This document shows positions 17,880 through 26,658 of a DNA stretch of 64,000 nucleotides, one piece after another. Below the pieces are notes generated by a model that was not told the DNA's origin, did no database searches, and was given only the letters and a program-made list of their open reading frames with translations. A program made the position numbers and the translations under genes. This stretch comes from Rhodothermia bacterium (GTDB lineage Bacteria > Bacteroidota > Rhodothermia > Balneolales > Balneolaceae). The stretch covers positions 372,001-436,000 of the forward strand of contig JAUICM010000001.1 of assembly GCA_030427885.1 (NCBI GenBank), read 5' to 3'. How positions within the stretch are numbered: position 1 is the first letter of the stretch; the number at the start of each line of letters is the position of its first letter.

Positions 17880-18614
17880 ATGACAGAGAAAGCAAAAACG
17901 AAAACTTATTCCAAAACGGGCGCATCAACTCTTGAGTTTGATGATTTTGAACTGCAGGCAACGATGCAGAATTTTCTTCAGGAAGAAGAAAAAGAGACAG
18001 GAAAGGGCATTTGGAACTTCGCTACACTATCAGGAATGTTCATGTTGTTTACAGGTTTTATGTTTGCTCTGCAATGGATTGGATTACCGATAGGAAGTTT
18101 TCTTACTGATTTCTCAACCGGTTTGATATCGGCTTTACCATTGATCGGTGGTGCCTTGGTTACACTTATCGGATTTGGCTTTTTTGTAGGGGATAGAAGG
18201 AGAGAGAAGAAAGCTGAACGTTTAAAGAAAAGACAGCAGAAAGCAGCCCGAAAGGTGAGAAAGCGTATGGATGATGTTCATGGTGCTGAAACAACATCTT
18301 CATTTGGTAAGCTAAAGAACAATCTTTCAGGGGATTTCGAAGCAAGTGCACAAAGTTCATCATATGATGATTTTGGAGTTGATTCATTTGGATATCGACA
18401 TGTTAAGCGTCTTATGAAATCAAGAACCGATAAAAAAATTGCAGGTGTTTGCGGTGGTATCGCAAAATATTTTGGTATCAGTTCTACAGTAACCAGATTT
18501 CTGTTTTTATTTCTCACTCCGGTAATGAGCGGAATGAACATTCTCATTTATTTTATTTTAGCGCTTGCAATGCCGAAGGAGCCTATCGAACTTATGGATG
18601 ATTTCGATTTTTAA
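17880..18614 (+). CDS. PspC-domain membrane protein
   Basis: 244 aa. An N-terminal cytosolic segment, two membrane helices (about residues 43-65 and 75-100), a highly basic linker (RREKKAERLKKRQQKAARK), and a C-terminal PspC domain (SRTDKKIAGVCGGIAKYFGI, residues about 180-235) with its own hydrophobic helix. PspC proteins sense or respond to envelope stress. The ribosome-binding site is strong (GGAGG) but held in a hairpin. Gap of 42 bases after the cyclo-ligase gene. Confidence 0.85.
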   Translation: MTEKAKTKTYSKTGASTLEFDDFELQATMQNFLQEEEKETGKGIWNFATLSGMFMLFTGFMFALQWIGLPIGSFLTDFSTGLISALPLIGGALVTLIGFGFFVGDRRREKKAERLKKRQQKAARKVRKRMDDVHGAETTSSFGKLKNNLSGDFEASAQSSSYDDFGVDSFGYRHVKRLMKSRTDKKIAGVCGGIAKYFGISSTVTRFLFLFLTPVMSGMNILIYFILALAMPKEPIELMDDFDF

Positions 18615-18634
18615 TTCATCCATTGCAATAATAC

Positions 18635-19237
18635 ATGCTCATTACTTTTGAGGGAATTGATGGAAGTGGTAAATCTACTCAGATTGCGCTTCTTCAGGAA
18701 AAACTAGCTAATACAGGCCGACCAGTTAATGTATTCAGAGAACCAGGAGGTACCGATGTCTCCGAGTTGATCAGGGGAATGCTTTTAAACCCTGAAATTG
18801 AGATCAATGAAATAACTGAATTGCTTTTGTTTTCGTCGGCAAGATCTCAACTTGTTGGTGAAAAGGTGATCCCGGCCTTACAGGCAGGTGGAATTGTTAT
18901 CCTTGATCGATTTTATGATTCAACAGTTGCCTATCAGGGGTACGGCAGGGGAAGCCTGTCGCTTGAACAGATTGATCAGATTAACGTAATTGCCTCTCAT
19001 AATATCATCCCGGACTTTACTTTTTACTTACGTCTTGATCTCGATGAATCTGCAAAAAGAACCGCTCACATGAGTAAAGACAGAATGGAACAGTCTGGGG
19101 AAGAGTTTTTTAAAAGGGTATTGGCAGGATTTGATGAATTGGCCGAAAAGAACGAAAGGTTCATTACTATCGACGCTACCCAGTTAATTGAAGATATTCA
19201 CCAGGAAATAATGCAGCACCTGCGTTCAGAACTTTAA
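18635..19237 (+). CDS. tmk: thymidylate kinase
   Basis: 200 aa, phosphorylates dTMP to dTDP. P-loop FEGIDGSGKSTQ at residues 4-15, the DRFYDSTVAYQGYGRG dTMP-binding segment near 90-105, and the NVFREPGGT loop. Usual family length. Begins 20 bases after the PspC gene and probably shares its transcript. Confidence 0.96.
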   Translation: MLITFEGIDGSGKSTQIALLQEKLANTGRPVNVFREPGGTDVSELIRGMLLNPEIEINEITELLLFSSARSQLVGEKVIPALQAGGIVILDRFYDSTVAYQGYGRGSLSLEQIDQINVIASHNIIPDFTFYLRLDLDESAKRTAHMSKDRMEQSGEEFFKRVLAGFDELAEKNERFITIDATQLIEDIHQEIMQHLRSEL

Positions 19238-19326
19238 GTGCTATTACCTAAGTACTTATATCTTTTATTTTAGCAGAAAGACAGAGCCCCGGTAAAAAGT
19301 TTTCAAATTTTTGTTCTATAAAGTCA

Positions 19327-19357
19327 TTGAGGCTTAACCATATTATCCGTAAATTTA
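19327..19357 (+). promoter_or_regulatory. candidate promoter of the SRPBCC gene
   Basis: TTG (19327-19329), 20 bases, TAAATTTA (19350-19357): the same spacing as the other promoters in this window, with TTTA in place of TTTG/TTCG. It would give a 5' leader of about 85 bases. The rest of 19238-19446 shows no gene I can support. Confidence 0.35.
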
Positions 19358-19446
19358 GAACAATATGGATGAATCCTTCCTGTTTCCAAGAAATTTGGTT
19401 CATCACTACAAAATCCAAACGATTATAACCATCCAAGAAATCTATT

Positions 19447-19911
19447 ATGGCGCACGAAAGAATCGAGATTGATTTGCCTCTTGCTAAAGTTTACGAATTG
19501 CTAAGTAACCCCGTTGACTTCCCTAAGTTCCTGGAGCGCATTGACTCAGTAGAAAGAATTAACTCTCAGACTTTTGAGTATAAAACAAAAATCGGAGCTG
19601 ATGAGTTTACCTGGACTACTAACCTGATCGATAATCTCAGAAACACTCGATTTGCATGGATTACTATTAATGGTAACCTGAATCAAACCGGTACTATTCG
19701 TTTTACTCCTCTGGATAACGGCAGCCGTACCCGCGTTGAGTTTTCTCTAGATTACCGCACTTTCTTTGGCGACCCTTCAGATGAACTCGCAAAATTCATT
19801 GAAGATTCTCCAGAGCAACTGGCAAACGATCTGCAAAAATTCAAAAAACTTGCAGAGTCTGATACTTTCAAAGAAGATCAGTTAGAGCCTTCTGAAGAAG
19901 TAACAGCGTAA
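19447..19911 (+). CDS. SRPBCC (START/Bet v1-like) family protein
   Basis: 154 aa polyketide-cyclase/dehydrase-like small-molecule-binding fold: N-terminal strand IEIDLPLAKVYELLSNPVDFPKFLERI, then a curved sheet with TRVEFSLDYRT and a long C-terminal helix (AKFIEDSPEQLANDLQKFKK). Ligand unknown. It has its own candidate promoter and a strong terminator, so it is probably expressed as a single gene. Confidence 0.82.
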   Translation: MAHERIEIDLPLAKVYELLSNPVDFPKFLERIDSVERINSQTFEYKTKIGADEFTWTTNLIDNLRNTRFAWITINGNLNQTGTIRFTPLDNGSRTRVEFSLDYRTFFGDPSDELAKFIEDSPEQLANDLQKFKKLAESDTFKEDQLEPSEEVTA

Positions 19912-19940
19912 GTTTTACTAAATTTTTTTACTTACTTATA

Positions 19941-19970
19941 ATGCGCATCTTTCCGGTGCGCATTTTTTTT
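19941..19970 (+). terminator. rho-independent terminator
   Basis: ATGCGCA (19941-19947) and TGCGCAT (19957-19963) form a 7-pair stem followed by eight T. It ends the SRPBCC transcript. Confidence 0.9.
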
Positions 19971-19988
19971 GTCTGATAATTTTGAACT

Positions 19989-20840
19989 ATGAAATTCAGC
20001 GACTTCAAAGACTCTGAGGAAGCGGCTAAACCTCATTATTTACTTATTGGGAACCCGGTTAGCCACAGTGTCTCTCCATTGATGCATAACACAGCTCTCG
20101 ATCATTATGGGCTAGCTGCTACATATCATGCCGTTGAGGTTCATGAAAGTGATTTGAATTCACTAATTGCTCACTTAAATAAGTCACAGTTCCTGGGGGC
20201 TAATATCACTATTCCTCATAAACTTACTTTTCTGAATGTTGTTGATGAACTCAGTGCTGAGGCAAATGAGATCGGTGCAGTAAATACAATTGTCAAGATA
20301 GACGGGAAACTTATTGGTCATAATACTGATAGTTATGGGTTTCAGGTTCCTTTAGATGATTACGAAGATGATATGGAACCGGAGAGGGCCATTATTTTTG
20401 GTACAGGTGGAGCGACAAAAGCTATTTTGTATTCTCTCCAAGCTATGGGATTTGAAGAAATTGTGATGGTTTCCAGAAAACCGGAAACTATACAGCCGCA
20501 AAATGGTGTTAACCTGTGTAGCTATGACAGTTGGATTGAGTTTGCTGAAGACGCAAACCTGATCATTAATGCAACGCCCTTAGGTATGACACCGAATACA
20601 GGAACATCCCCGGTGGATGAAAGTTTTGCCGATCTTTTAAATGGGAAAATATGTTACGACATCGTGTACAATCCACGTAAGACAAAATTTCTCAGACAAG
20701 CGGAACAAAATGGAGGCTATATCATCGGTGGATTAGATATGTTGATCCATCAGGGGGCTAATGCATTTAAGTTGTGGACTGGTAAAGAATTTCCGATTGG
20801 ACTTATAAAAATGAAACTTGATGAATTATTCCCAAATTGA
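19989..20840 (+). CDS. aroE: shikimate dehydrogenase
   Basis: 283 aa, reduces 3-dehydroshikimate to shikimate with NADPH in the chorismate pathway, which feeds the trp genes further along. Motifs: GNPVSHSVSPLMHN (shikimate binding), ANITIPHKL with the catalytic Lys, GAVNTI, the Rossmann FGTGGATKAI, and NATPLGM. Overlaps the next gene by about 20 bases. Confidence 0.95.
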   Translation: MKFSDFKDSEEAAKPHYLLIGNPVSHSVSPLMHNTALDHYGLAATYHAVEVHESDLNSLIAHLNKSQFLGANITIPHKLTFLNVVDELSAEANEIGAVNTIVKIDGKLIGHNTDSYGFQVPLDDYEDDMEPERAIIFGTGGATKAILYSLQAMGFEEIVMVSRKPETIQPQNGVNLCSYDSWIEFAEDANLIINATPLGMTPNTGTSPVDESFADLLNGKICYDIVYNPRKTKFLRQAEQNGGYIIGGLDMLIHQGANAFKLWTGKEFPIGLIKMKLDELFPN

Positions 20841-21588
20841 ATTCCTGCGGCCAGAGAATTTAAACGGACCGCATATTGTTTCCTGGTTTTCATTGAAAAA
20901 TGCTCATCTGAATGAATATGAAAGACAAATTCCGGGATTAAATATTGGTTTCAACTCCAAAGAAAGACAGGATGTGATCCTGCATAATCTGAATATTTTA
21001 TCTGCGGAGATAAACACTCCAATGAAGAATATTGCACTGGCGAATCAGATTCATTCATCAAATATAAAAGTGATCAATGAGGGCGGTATTTATCCTGATA
21101 CAGATGCTTTTGTAACTATAAAACCCGGATTAGCTTTAGTTATTCAAGTTGCAGATTGTGGAGCCGTATTATTTGGTGACCCAAAGAGTAAAGTGATCGG
21201 GATAGCTCATGCCGGATGGAGAGGGGCTGTGGGTAATATAGTTCCTAAAACAATTGAAAAAATGATCGGGTTGGGAGCAAAGGCAGATCAAATCAGAGTA
21301 TTTACAAGTCCATGCCTGGCAAAGCATAATTTTGAAGTAGGAGATGAAGTCGCAGATCAATTCCCGGATAAACTGGTCGATCGTGAGTCATACGCAAAAC
21401 CTCATGTTGATCTTAAAGGACTGATTTATGATCAACTTTTGAGTTCTGGTATTCTAGAAAAGAATGTGTTTGTGGATGAAAGGTGTACAATTGATCACGA
21501 TAGTATGTTCTATTCATACAGAAGAGAAAAAGAAAAAAGTGGAAGAATGGCGGGGATCATTAAGCTTAATAAATTGACAACAGGTTGA
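20821..21588 (+). CDS. YfiH/LACC1-family protein (multicopper polyphenol oxidase/purine nucleoside phosphorylase family)
   Basis: 255 aa. Family signature IAHAGWRGAVGNIV with the metal ligand His, IQVADCGAVLFGD with the Cys ligand, and ANQIHSSNIKV upstream. Homologues were named polyphenol oxidases, but characterised LACC1/YfiH proteins act on purine nucleosides. I took ATG 20821; a TTG directly before it is also open. The start lies within the end of aroE. Confidence 0.9.
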   Translation: MNYSQIEFLRPENLNGPHIVSWFSLKNAHLNEYERQIPGLNIGFNSKERQDVILHNLNILSAEINTPMKNIALANQIHSSNIKVINEGGIYPDTDAFVTIKPGLALVIQVADCGAVLFGDPKSKVIGIAHAGWRGAVGNIVPKTIEKMIGLGAKADQIRVFTSPCLAKHNFEVGDEVADQFPDKLVDRESYAKPHVDLKGLIYDQLLSSGILEKNVFVDERCTIDHDSMFYSYRREKEKSGRMAGIIKLNKLTTG

Positions 21589-21657
21589 GGCCAAAACTTT
21601 ACAATTCTTTTTGAGATTTAAGAGTTCATACTTCATATAATGGCACTCTCATAAAAC

Positions 21658-22812
21658 GTGATTTTGAAGAAACAAAGACTGGCAATATTAGGATCTACAG
21701 GGTCCATAGGTACACAAACACTGGAGATAGTTCGTCAGCATCCTGATAAGTTTGAGGTTGTTGTACTCACAGCCAACACAAATGTGAATCTTCTGGCACA
21801 ACAGATAAATGAGTTTAAACCCAAACACGGACTCATTTGTAAAGACATTCTGTTCAAAAATCTAAAAGATCAGGTTTCCACAGGAACTCAGCTGCATTCC
21901 GGAAAGGAAAAGATCTCAGAGCTGGCATGTTTCGATGAAGTTGATATAGTTCTGAACAGTCTGGTAGGATTCGCCGGGTTTGAGCCAACATATGCTGCCA
22001 TTACAGCCGGGAAAAAGATAGCCCTTGCCAATAAAGAATCTCTGGTTGTAGGAGGGGAGCTCATCAGGGAAGCATTGAGAGAATCAACTTCTGAATTAAT
22101 TCCGGTAGATTCTGAACACAGTGCTATGTTGCAGTGCATTGTTGGAGAACCAAAGGATAAGATCGAGAAGATCATAATTACTGCAAGTGGAGGACCATTT
22201 CGGGATTTCAGTACCGAGCAAATGCAAAAGGTCACAGTAGAACAGGCTTTGAATCACCCAAACTGGAATATGGGCGCCAAGATCACTATTGACTCTTCAA
22301 CTATGATGAATAAAGGTCTGGAGATCATTGAAGCTCATTGGTTATTTGACCTTCCTGTTGAAAAGATCGAACCGGTAATACACCCACAAAGTATTATACA
22401 TTCAATTGTAACCTATGTTGATGGTTCAAGTAAAGCGCAACTGGGACCTCCTGATATGAAGGTTCCGATAATCTATGCGTTAAGTTATCCCGACAGACTG
22501 CCATTACAGACACAAAGAATGGATTGGAGTATAACACACGAACTTACATTTAAGCCCGTTAATTACGCACAATTTCCATGCGTTAAATTAGCCATGGATT
22601 CTATTGAAGCAGGAAATGTAGCTCCAGCTATTTTAAATGCGGCGAATGAAGTGGCAGTACAGCGCTTTTTGAATAAAGAAATTAGTTATATTGACATCCC
22701 AAAAATTGTCGATAAGAGTTTAACTAAACTGTCGAACGGGCATAAAATTAGTATTGAGACGTTACAGGAAATAGACGCGGAAACAAGAGTTTACGCATCA
22801 ACAATTATTTAG
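21658..22812 (+). CDS. dxr: 1-deoxy-D-xylulose 5-phosphate reductoisomerase
   Basis: 384 aa, second step of the MEP isoprenoid pathway. NADPH motif LGSTGSIGTQTLEIV at the N-terminus, ALANKESLVVGGELI, the metal/substrate loop VDSEHSAMLQC, and SGGPFRDF. Full length. The start is GTG 21658 (IKKQRLAIL-type N-terminus); the nearby ATG at 21640 is in a frame that stops at once. Followed 3 bases later by rseP. Confidence 0.95.
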   Translation: MILKKQRLAILGSTGSIGTQTLEIVRQHPDKFEVVVLTANTNVNLLAQQINEFKPKHGLICKDILFKNLKDQVSTGTQLHSGKEKISELACFDEVDIVLNSLVGFAGFEPTYAAITAGKKIALANKESLVVGGELIREALRESTSELIPVDSEHSAMLQCIVGEPKDKIEKIIITASGGPFRDFSTEQMQKVTVEQALNHPNWNMGAKITIDSSTMMNKGLEIIEAHWLFDLPVEKIEPVIHPQSIIHSIVTYVDGSSKAQLGPPDMKVPIIYALSYPDRLPLQTQRMDWSITHELTFKPVNYAQFPCVKLAMDSIEAGNVAPAILNAANEVAVQRFLNKEISYIDIPKIVDKSLTKLSNGHKISIETLQEIDAETRVYASTII

Positions 22813-22815
22813 AGA

Positions 22816-24150
22816 ATGGAAATTTTAGACATTTTAAAAACTATTGGGATCTTTGTCGGAGCATTGATGATCCTCGTATTTATTCACGAGCTTGGTCATT
22901 TTCTCGCAGCAAAATTGTTCGGGATGAGAGTCGAAAGATTCTCAGTAGGATTTCCACCAAGGATCTGGGGATTTAAAAAAGGGGATACTGATTACTGTAT
23001 CGGAGCTACTCCACTTGGTGGATATGTAAAAATATCCGGAATGGTAGATGAAAGTATGGATACTGAATTCCTGAATCAGGAACCCCAACCATGGGAATAT
23101 CGCAGTAAACCTGTCTGGCAACGAATGATAGTGATCACTGCAGGGGTAATATTTAATATGATCCTCGCATTCTTCATTTTTACAGGAATGACCCTGAATA
23201 ATGGTAAACTCACTTTACCTGTTGAGAATGTGGAAGGTATCTATGTACCAGAATCTACTTTATTGTATGAAATTGGATTCAGGACTGATGATAAGATTGT
23301 TGGAGTTAATGGAGACAAAGTCACTGCATTTGAAGATCTGGTTTCACCAGCCTATTTGACATCAAGTGACCTTAATTATCAGGTGATTAGAAACGGACAA
23401 GAGATCGATATTCCGGTTCCATCAAATTTTCTGGACAGTCTGCAAACCAGAGGGTTTATAAATCAGATCTTCACACTTCCAAGTAGTATTTCTAGTGTTT
23501 CGTTAGGTACACCCGCTGAAAAAGCCGGTCTACTTGCTGGTGATAAGATCATTGCCGCAGATAGTGTAGAGGTAAAATACTGGATTCAACTTACCAGTTT
23601 GATCTCTGAAGCTAAAGGTAAGCCTATCGACTTTAAAGTGCTTCGAGGTGATTCTGTACTTGATATAACAATTGCACCTGATGCTGAAACGAATATGTTA
23701 GGTATTGCTTCTCCCAATTTAGCAATGGCTGGCGGTGTGCATGTAGAGCTTGGCTTTTTTGAATCCATACAGGAAGGCTGGAACCAAACCTGGGATCAAA
23801 CAACAGGAATTATTGGTGGTTTTGCCCGAATGATCTCTGGTGATATCTCAGTGAGACAAAATCTGGGCGGTCCAATTGCAATTGCGAGTATTACTCGTCA
23901 GGCTACTGATCAGGCTGGATGGGATGGCTTCTGGCAGATCACTGCACTACTGAGTATCACACTTGCCATCATGAACATCCTGCCTATTCCAGCCCTTGAC
24001 GGAGGACACCTTGTTTTCCTGATCTATGAAGGTATTGCCAGAAAAGAGCCATCTGAAAAAGTGAAAGTGGTAGCTCAGAATATTGGCTTTTTCGTACTTC
24101 TTACACTTATGGTGTTTGTTATCTTCAACGACGTACTTAAGTACTTCTAA
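22816..24150 (+). CDS. rseP: site-2 intramembrane zinc metalloprotease RseP
   Basis: 444 aa. HELGH zinc site at residues 24-28 in the first membrane helix, a downstream PDZ pair (about 120-310, with SLGTPAEKAGLLAGDKI), and the third catalytic ligand in NILPIPALDGGHLVF. It cleaves membrane-bound regulators such as anti-sigma factors in the second step of envelope stress signalling. Usual length. The dxr-rseP order is widely conserved in bacteria. Confidence 0.95.
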   Translation: MEILDILKTIGIFVGALMILVFIHELGHFLAAKLFGMRVERFSVGFPPRIWGFKKGDTDYCIGATPLGGYVKISGMVDESMDTEFLNQEPQPWEYRSKPVWQRMIVITAGVIFNMILAFFIFTGMTLNNGKLTLPVENVEGIYVPESTLLYEIGFRTDDKIVGVNGDKVTAFEDLVSPAYLTSSDLNYQVIRNGQEIDIPVPSNFLDSLQTRGFINQIFTLPSSISSVSLGTPAEKAGLLAGDKIIAADSVEVKYWIQLTSLISEAKGKPIDFKVLRGDSVLDITIAPDAETNMLGIASPNLAMAGGVHVELGFFESIQEGWNQTWDQTTGIIGGFARMISGDISVRQNLGGPIAIASITRQATDQAGWDGFWQITALLSITLAIMNILPIPALDGGHLVFLIYEGIARKEPSEKVKVVAQNIGFFVLLTLMVFVIFNDVLKYF

Positions 24151-24160
24151 TCCATTTAAC

Positions 24161-24811
24161 ATGTTTGCTCGAGACGGTTATCCAACAATGACACTGGCAA
24201 CAGTAGTTACTGCCGGTGTATTTTACTTAACCTATACATTTCTGGATCACTGGTTTTCGTATGTGATCTACACCATCTTTGCCATACTCTGGGGTATAGT
24301 TATATATTTTTTCAGGGATCCTGAACGTACAGCTCCCTCAGGACAGAACCTTATAATTTCACCAGCAGATGGTAAAGTTGTATTGGTTAAAGAAATAGAG
24401 GAGGAGGTGTATCTGAAAGACAAAGCCACACAGATAAGTATCTTCCTTTCACCATTAAATGTACACGTGAACAGGAATCCTGTTTCTGGTAAACTTGAGT
24501 ATCTGAAATATCATCCCGGTAAATACCTCATGGCCTGGGATCCGAATGCTTCCGTGGAAAATGAGCGTGCCGACTTTGGAGTGTTGCATCCTTCAGGAAC
24601 TAAATTCTTTTTTAAGCAGATCACCGGTTTTTTAGCTCGTCGTATTGTATATCATATAAAAGAAGGAGATGAGCTTGTAGCAGGAGAACGGTTCGGTATG
24701 ATGAAATTTGGAAGCCGAATGGATATAATTGTGCCAGGAAATGTTGAAATTCATGTTAAAGAAGGCGATCGTACGTGGGCAGGTCAATCGGTACTTGGCG
24801 AGATAAAATAG
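24161..24811 (+). CDS. psd: phosphatidylserine decarboxylase (short, self-cleaving type)
   Basis: 216 aa proenzyme that makes phosphatidylethanolamine. Two N-terminal membrane helices, then the catalytic domain with ISPADGKV, FLSPLNVHVNR and the autocleavage site GS in MKFGSRMD (pyruvoyl-forming Ser is S185). The open frame goes back to 24083 inside rseP, but MFARDGYPTMT at 24161 gives the family start. Its partner pssA follows after one base. Confidence 0.93.
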   Translation: MFARDGYPTMTLATVVTAGVFYLTYTFLDHWFSYVIYTIFAILWGIVIYFFRDPERTAPSGQNLIISPADGKVVLVKEIEEEVYLKDKATQISIFLSPLNVHVNRNPVSGKLEYLKYHPGKYLMAWDPNASVENERADFGVLHPSGTKFFFKQITGFLARRIVYHIKEGDELVAGERFGMMKFGSRMDIIVPGNVEIHVKEGDRTWAGQSVLGEIK

Positions 24812-24812
24812 T

Positions 24813-25640
24813 ATGAAATACCCAGTTCAGAACAAATACAAGAACTTCAGACAGAAAAGAAAACGGATCCGTGAAAATAAACCTCCGGTTAACCGAAGAA
24901 TAGCTGTTCCCAGTTTCTTTACCCTGATGAATTTGTTCTCTGGATTTCTTGCTATAATATCTATAGCTGATGGAAATTTGTACCTCGGTGCATGGTTGAT
25001 CGTTGCTGCAGGTTTATTTGATGTATTTGATGGATTGATGGCTCGTTTGGCTAACGCTACCAGTGATTTTGGTGTGGAACTCGATTCTTTGAGTGATATG
25101 GTTTCTTTTGGTGTAGCCCCCGGATTTCTGATCTATTCCTTTTCACTAAGCGGCCTTGGAAATCTGGGTATTCTTATTAGCGCAATTCCGCCACTTTGTG
25201 GAGCCGTGAGGCTGGCCCGTTTCAATGTAAATGCCCGGCTCGCTCCAACGGTAGATAACTTCGTAGGATTACCAATTCCTTCCCAGGCTCTCATAATTTC
25301 TGCCTTTTATCTCACATTCAGAAATGATCTGGATATATTCGATTTCTTCCAGAATGGAGTGAATTCAGTATTGGTTCCGCTTGTTGTTTCTGCTTCATTT
25401 TTAATGGTAAGTACTATCCCATTCGATAAGATTCCGCGCTTCGATAAAAGATCGATCAAGAATAAGAAATGGACCTTTTATACTTTTTTCCTATATCTGC
25501 TGCTTATCATATTCCTTAGAGAATATGGAATAATGGCTGTGATCATTATTTATATGGCTAAGGGGGTAATTTCCGGTGCCGTTAAATTCCTTAAAGAAGA
25601 TTATACCGGAGAAGAGAAACCGTTTCAGGATTTCAGCTAA
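24813..25640 (+). CDS. pssA: CDP-diacylglycerol-serine O-phosphatidyltransferase
   Basis: 275 aa polytopic enzyme making phosphatidylserine for the neighbouring decarboxylase. CDP-alcohol phosphatidyltransferase motif DG-x2-AR-x8-G-x3-D-x3-D is visible as DGLMARLANATSDFGVELDS (catalytic Asp next in DSLSD). Basic N-terminal tail before the first helix. Its end overlaps the end of the convergent glycosyltransferase gene by 8 bases; no terminator is visible between them. Confidence 0.95.
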   Translation: MKYPVQNKYKNFRQKRKRIRENKPPVNRRIAVPSFFTLMNLFSGFLAIISIADGNLYLGAWLIVAAGLFDVFDGLMARLANATSDFGVELDSLSDMVSFGVAPGFLIYSFSLSGLGNLGILISAIPPLCGAVRLARFNVNARLAPTVDNFVGLPIPSQALIISAFYLTFRNDLDIFDFFQNGVNSVLVPLVVSASFLMVSTIPFDKIPRFDKRSIKNKKWTFYTFFLYLLLIIFLREYGIMAVIIIYMAKGVISGAVKFLKEDYTGEEKPFQDFS

Positions 25641-26658
25641 GCACTTCTTTGTAGATATTGAAGGTCATCTCACTAACCTTATCCCAAGTATAATTATCCA
25701 GAATATGTTCTTTAAGAACATTGGACTTTGGTTTAATCAAAGAACTATTGATTGCTTTTGTTATAGAATCAACAGAGCGAGGATCAATATACTCTGCCAT
25801 AGTTTTGAAGTAATCTTTAGTGCCACCATGTTGTGTGATCACAATATTTGCACCTGCCAAAGCTGCTTCCATGGCCGCAATACCGGGTGTTTCATACATG
25901 GAAGGAAGTATAAAAGTATTACACGCAGCATAAGCTGAAGCCAGTAGATCTGATTCATGATCAAGGGAATCAATGAGAGTCACATTTTTGGATAATTCAG
26001 CGATGCGTTTACATTTTTGCCCGTACTGATCATCATAAAAAGATCCGATTATAACAATATCAGAATTGATTCCTGGGGCTGCTTCCAGAAGCTTGATCAC
26101 ATTCTTACGCGGGGCACCAGCCTGACCCACAAAGAGCACAAAATCTTTTATATCATATTTCTCAAAGAAAATATCAGCGCTTGCTGATGCGAAACGGTTT
26201 TCTACACCATTTGGAATAACTGTGACTTTCTCCGGAACTATTCCTAATCCATTTACGATAAGATCCAGCTCTTCTGAAGTGTTAGGAAGCACCTTATTTG
26301 CTATCTCACAGGCCTCTTTTTTTATTCCAAAATCTGAACGTACTCCTGATCCAATCTTACCAATAACTTTCTCTGCTTTAAGAGTTTTAGAAATAGTAGC
26401 AGCAGAGCGATTGGAAAAGAAAACAGGCGAGAGTACGATTTTTATACCGAGATCAGATGCCTTTTGAATAATAGCCAGGGTTTCAGGTCCTGCTGAAAAA
26501 ACGTGTATCAAATCGACATCAAGCTCTTCCTGCCATGGATTGATATAAGAGACATGGACCTCATTCTTATCGAAATGTTCAGCCGTTTTAAGTGCTTGAG
26601 TACGAACGCCTCCATTTACCGCTGCAATACTCAAAGGAGCAACAAATCCAACTTTCAT
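25633..26658 (-). CDS. family 4-type glycosyltransferase
   Basis: 341 aa GT-B fold. N-terminal Rossmann with NGGVRTQALKTA, and the C-terminal donor site with GAPRKNVIKLLEA and the E-x7-E motif in MYETPGIAAMEA. Transfers a sugar from a nucleotide donor during assembly of a surface polysaccharide or glycolipid. Last gene of the minus-strand glycan operon; its ATG overlaps the stop of the deacetylase gene by 4 bases. Confidence 0.88.
   Translation of the reverse strand: MKVGFVAPLSIAAVNGGVRTQALKTAEHFDKNEVHVSYINPWQEELDVDLIHVFSAGPETLAIIQKASDLGIKIVLSPVFFSNRSAATISKTLKAEKVIGKIGSGVRSDFGIKKEACEIANKVLPNTSEELDLIVNGLGIVPEKVTVIPNGVENRFASASADIFFEKYDIKDFVLFVGQAGAPRKNVIKLLEAAPGINSDIVIIGSFYDDQYGQKCKRIAELSKNVTLIDSLDHESDLLASAYAACNTFILPSMYETPGIAAMEAALAGANIVITQHGGTKDYFKTMAEYIDPRSVDSITKAINSSLIKPKSNVLKEHILDNYTWDKVSEMTFNIYKEVLS

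Noticed and set aside
19248-19436. Minus-strand open frame of 62 codons between tmk and the SRPBCC gene.
   Set aside because: No family features, no ribosome-binding site, and it overlaps the likely promoter and leader of the SRPBCC gene.
21611-21641. TTGAGA-N19-TATAAT resembling a sigma-70 promoter before dxr.
   Set aside because: The other promoters in the window follow the TTG-N20-TAnnTTCG form, so a sigma-70 match in AT-rich DNA is weak evidence.
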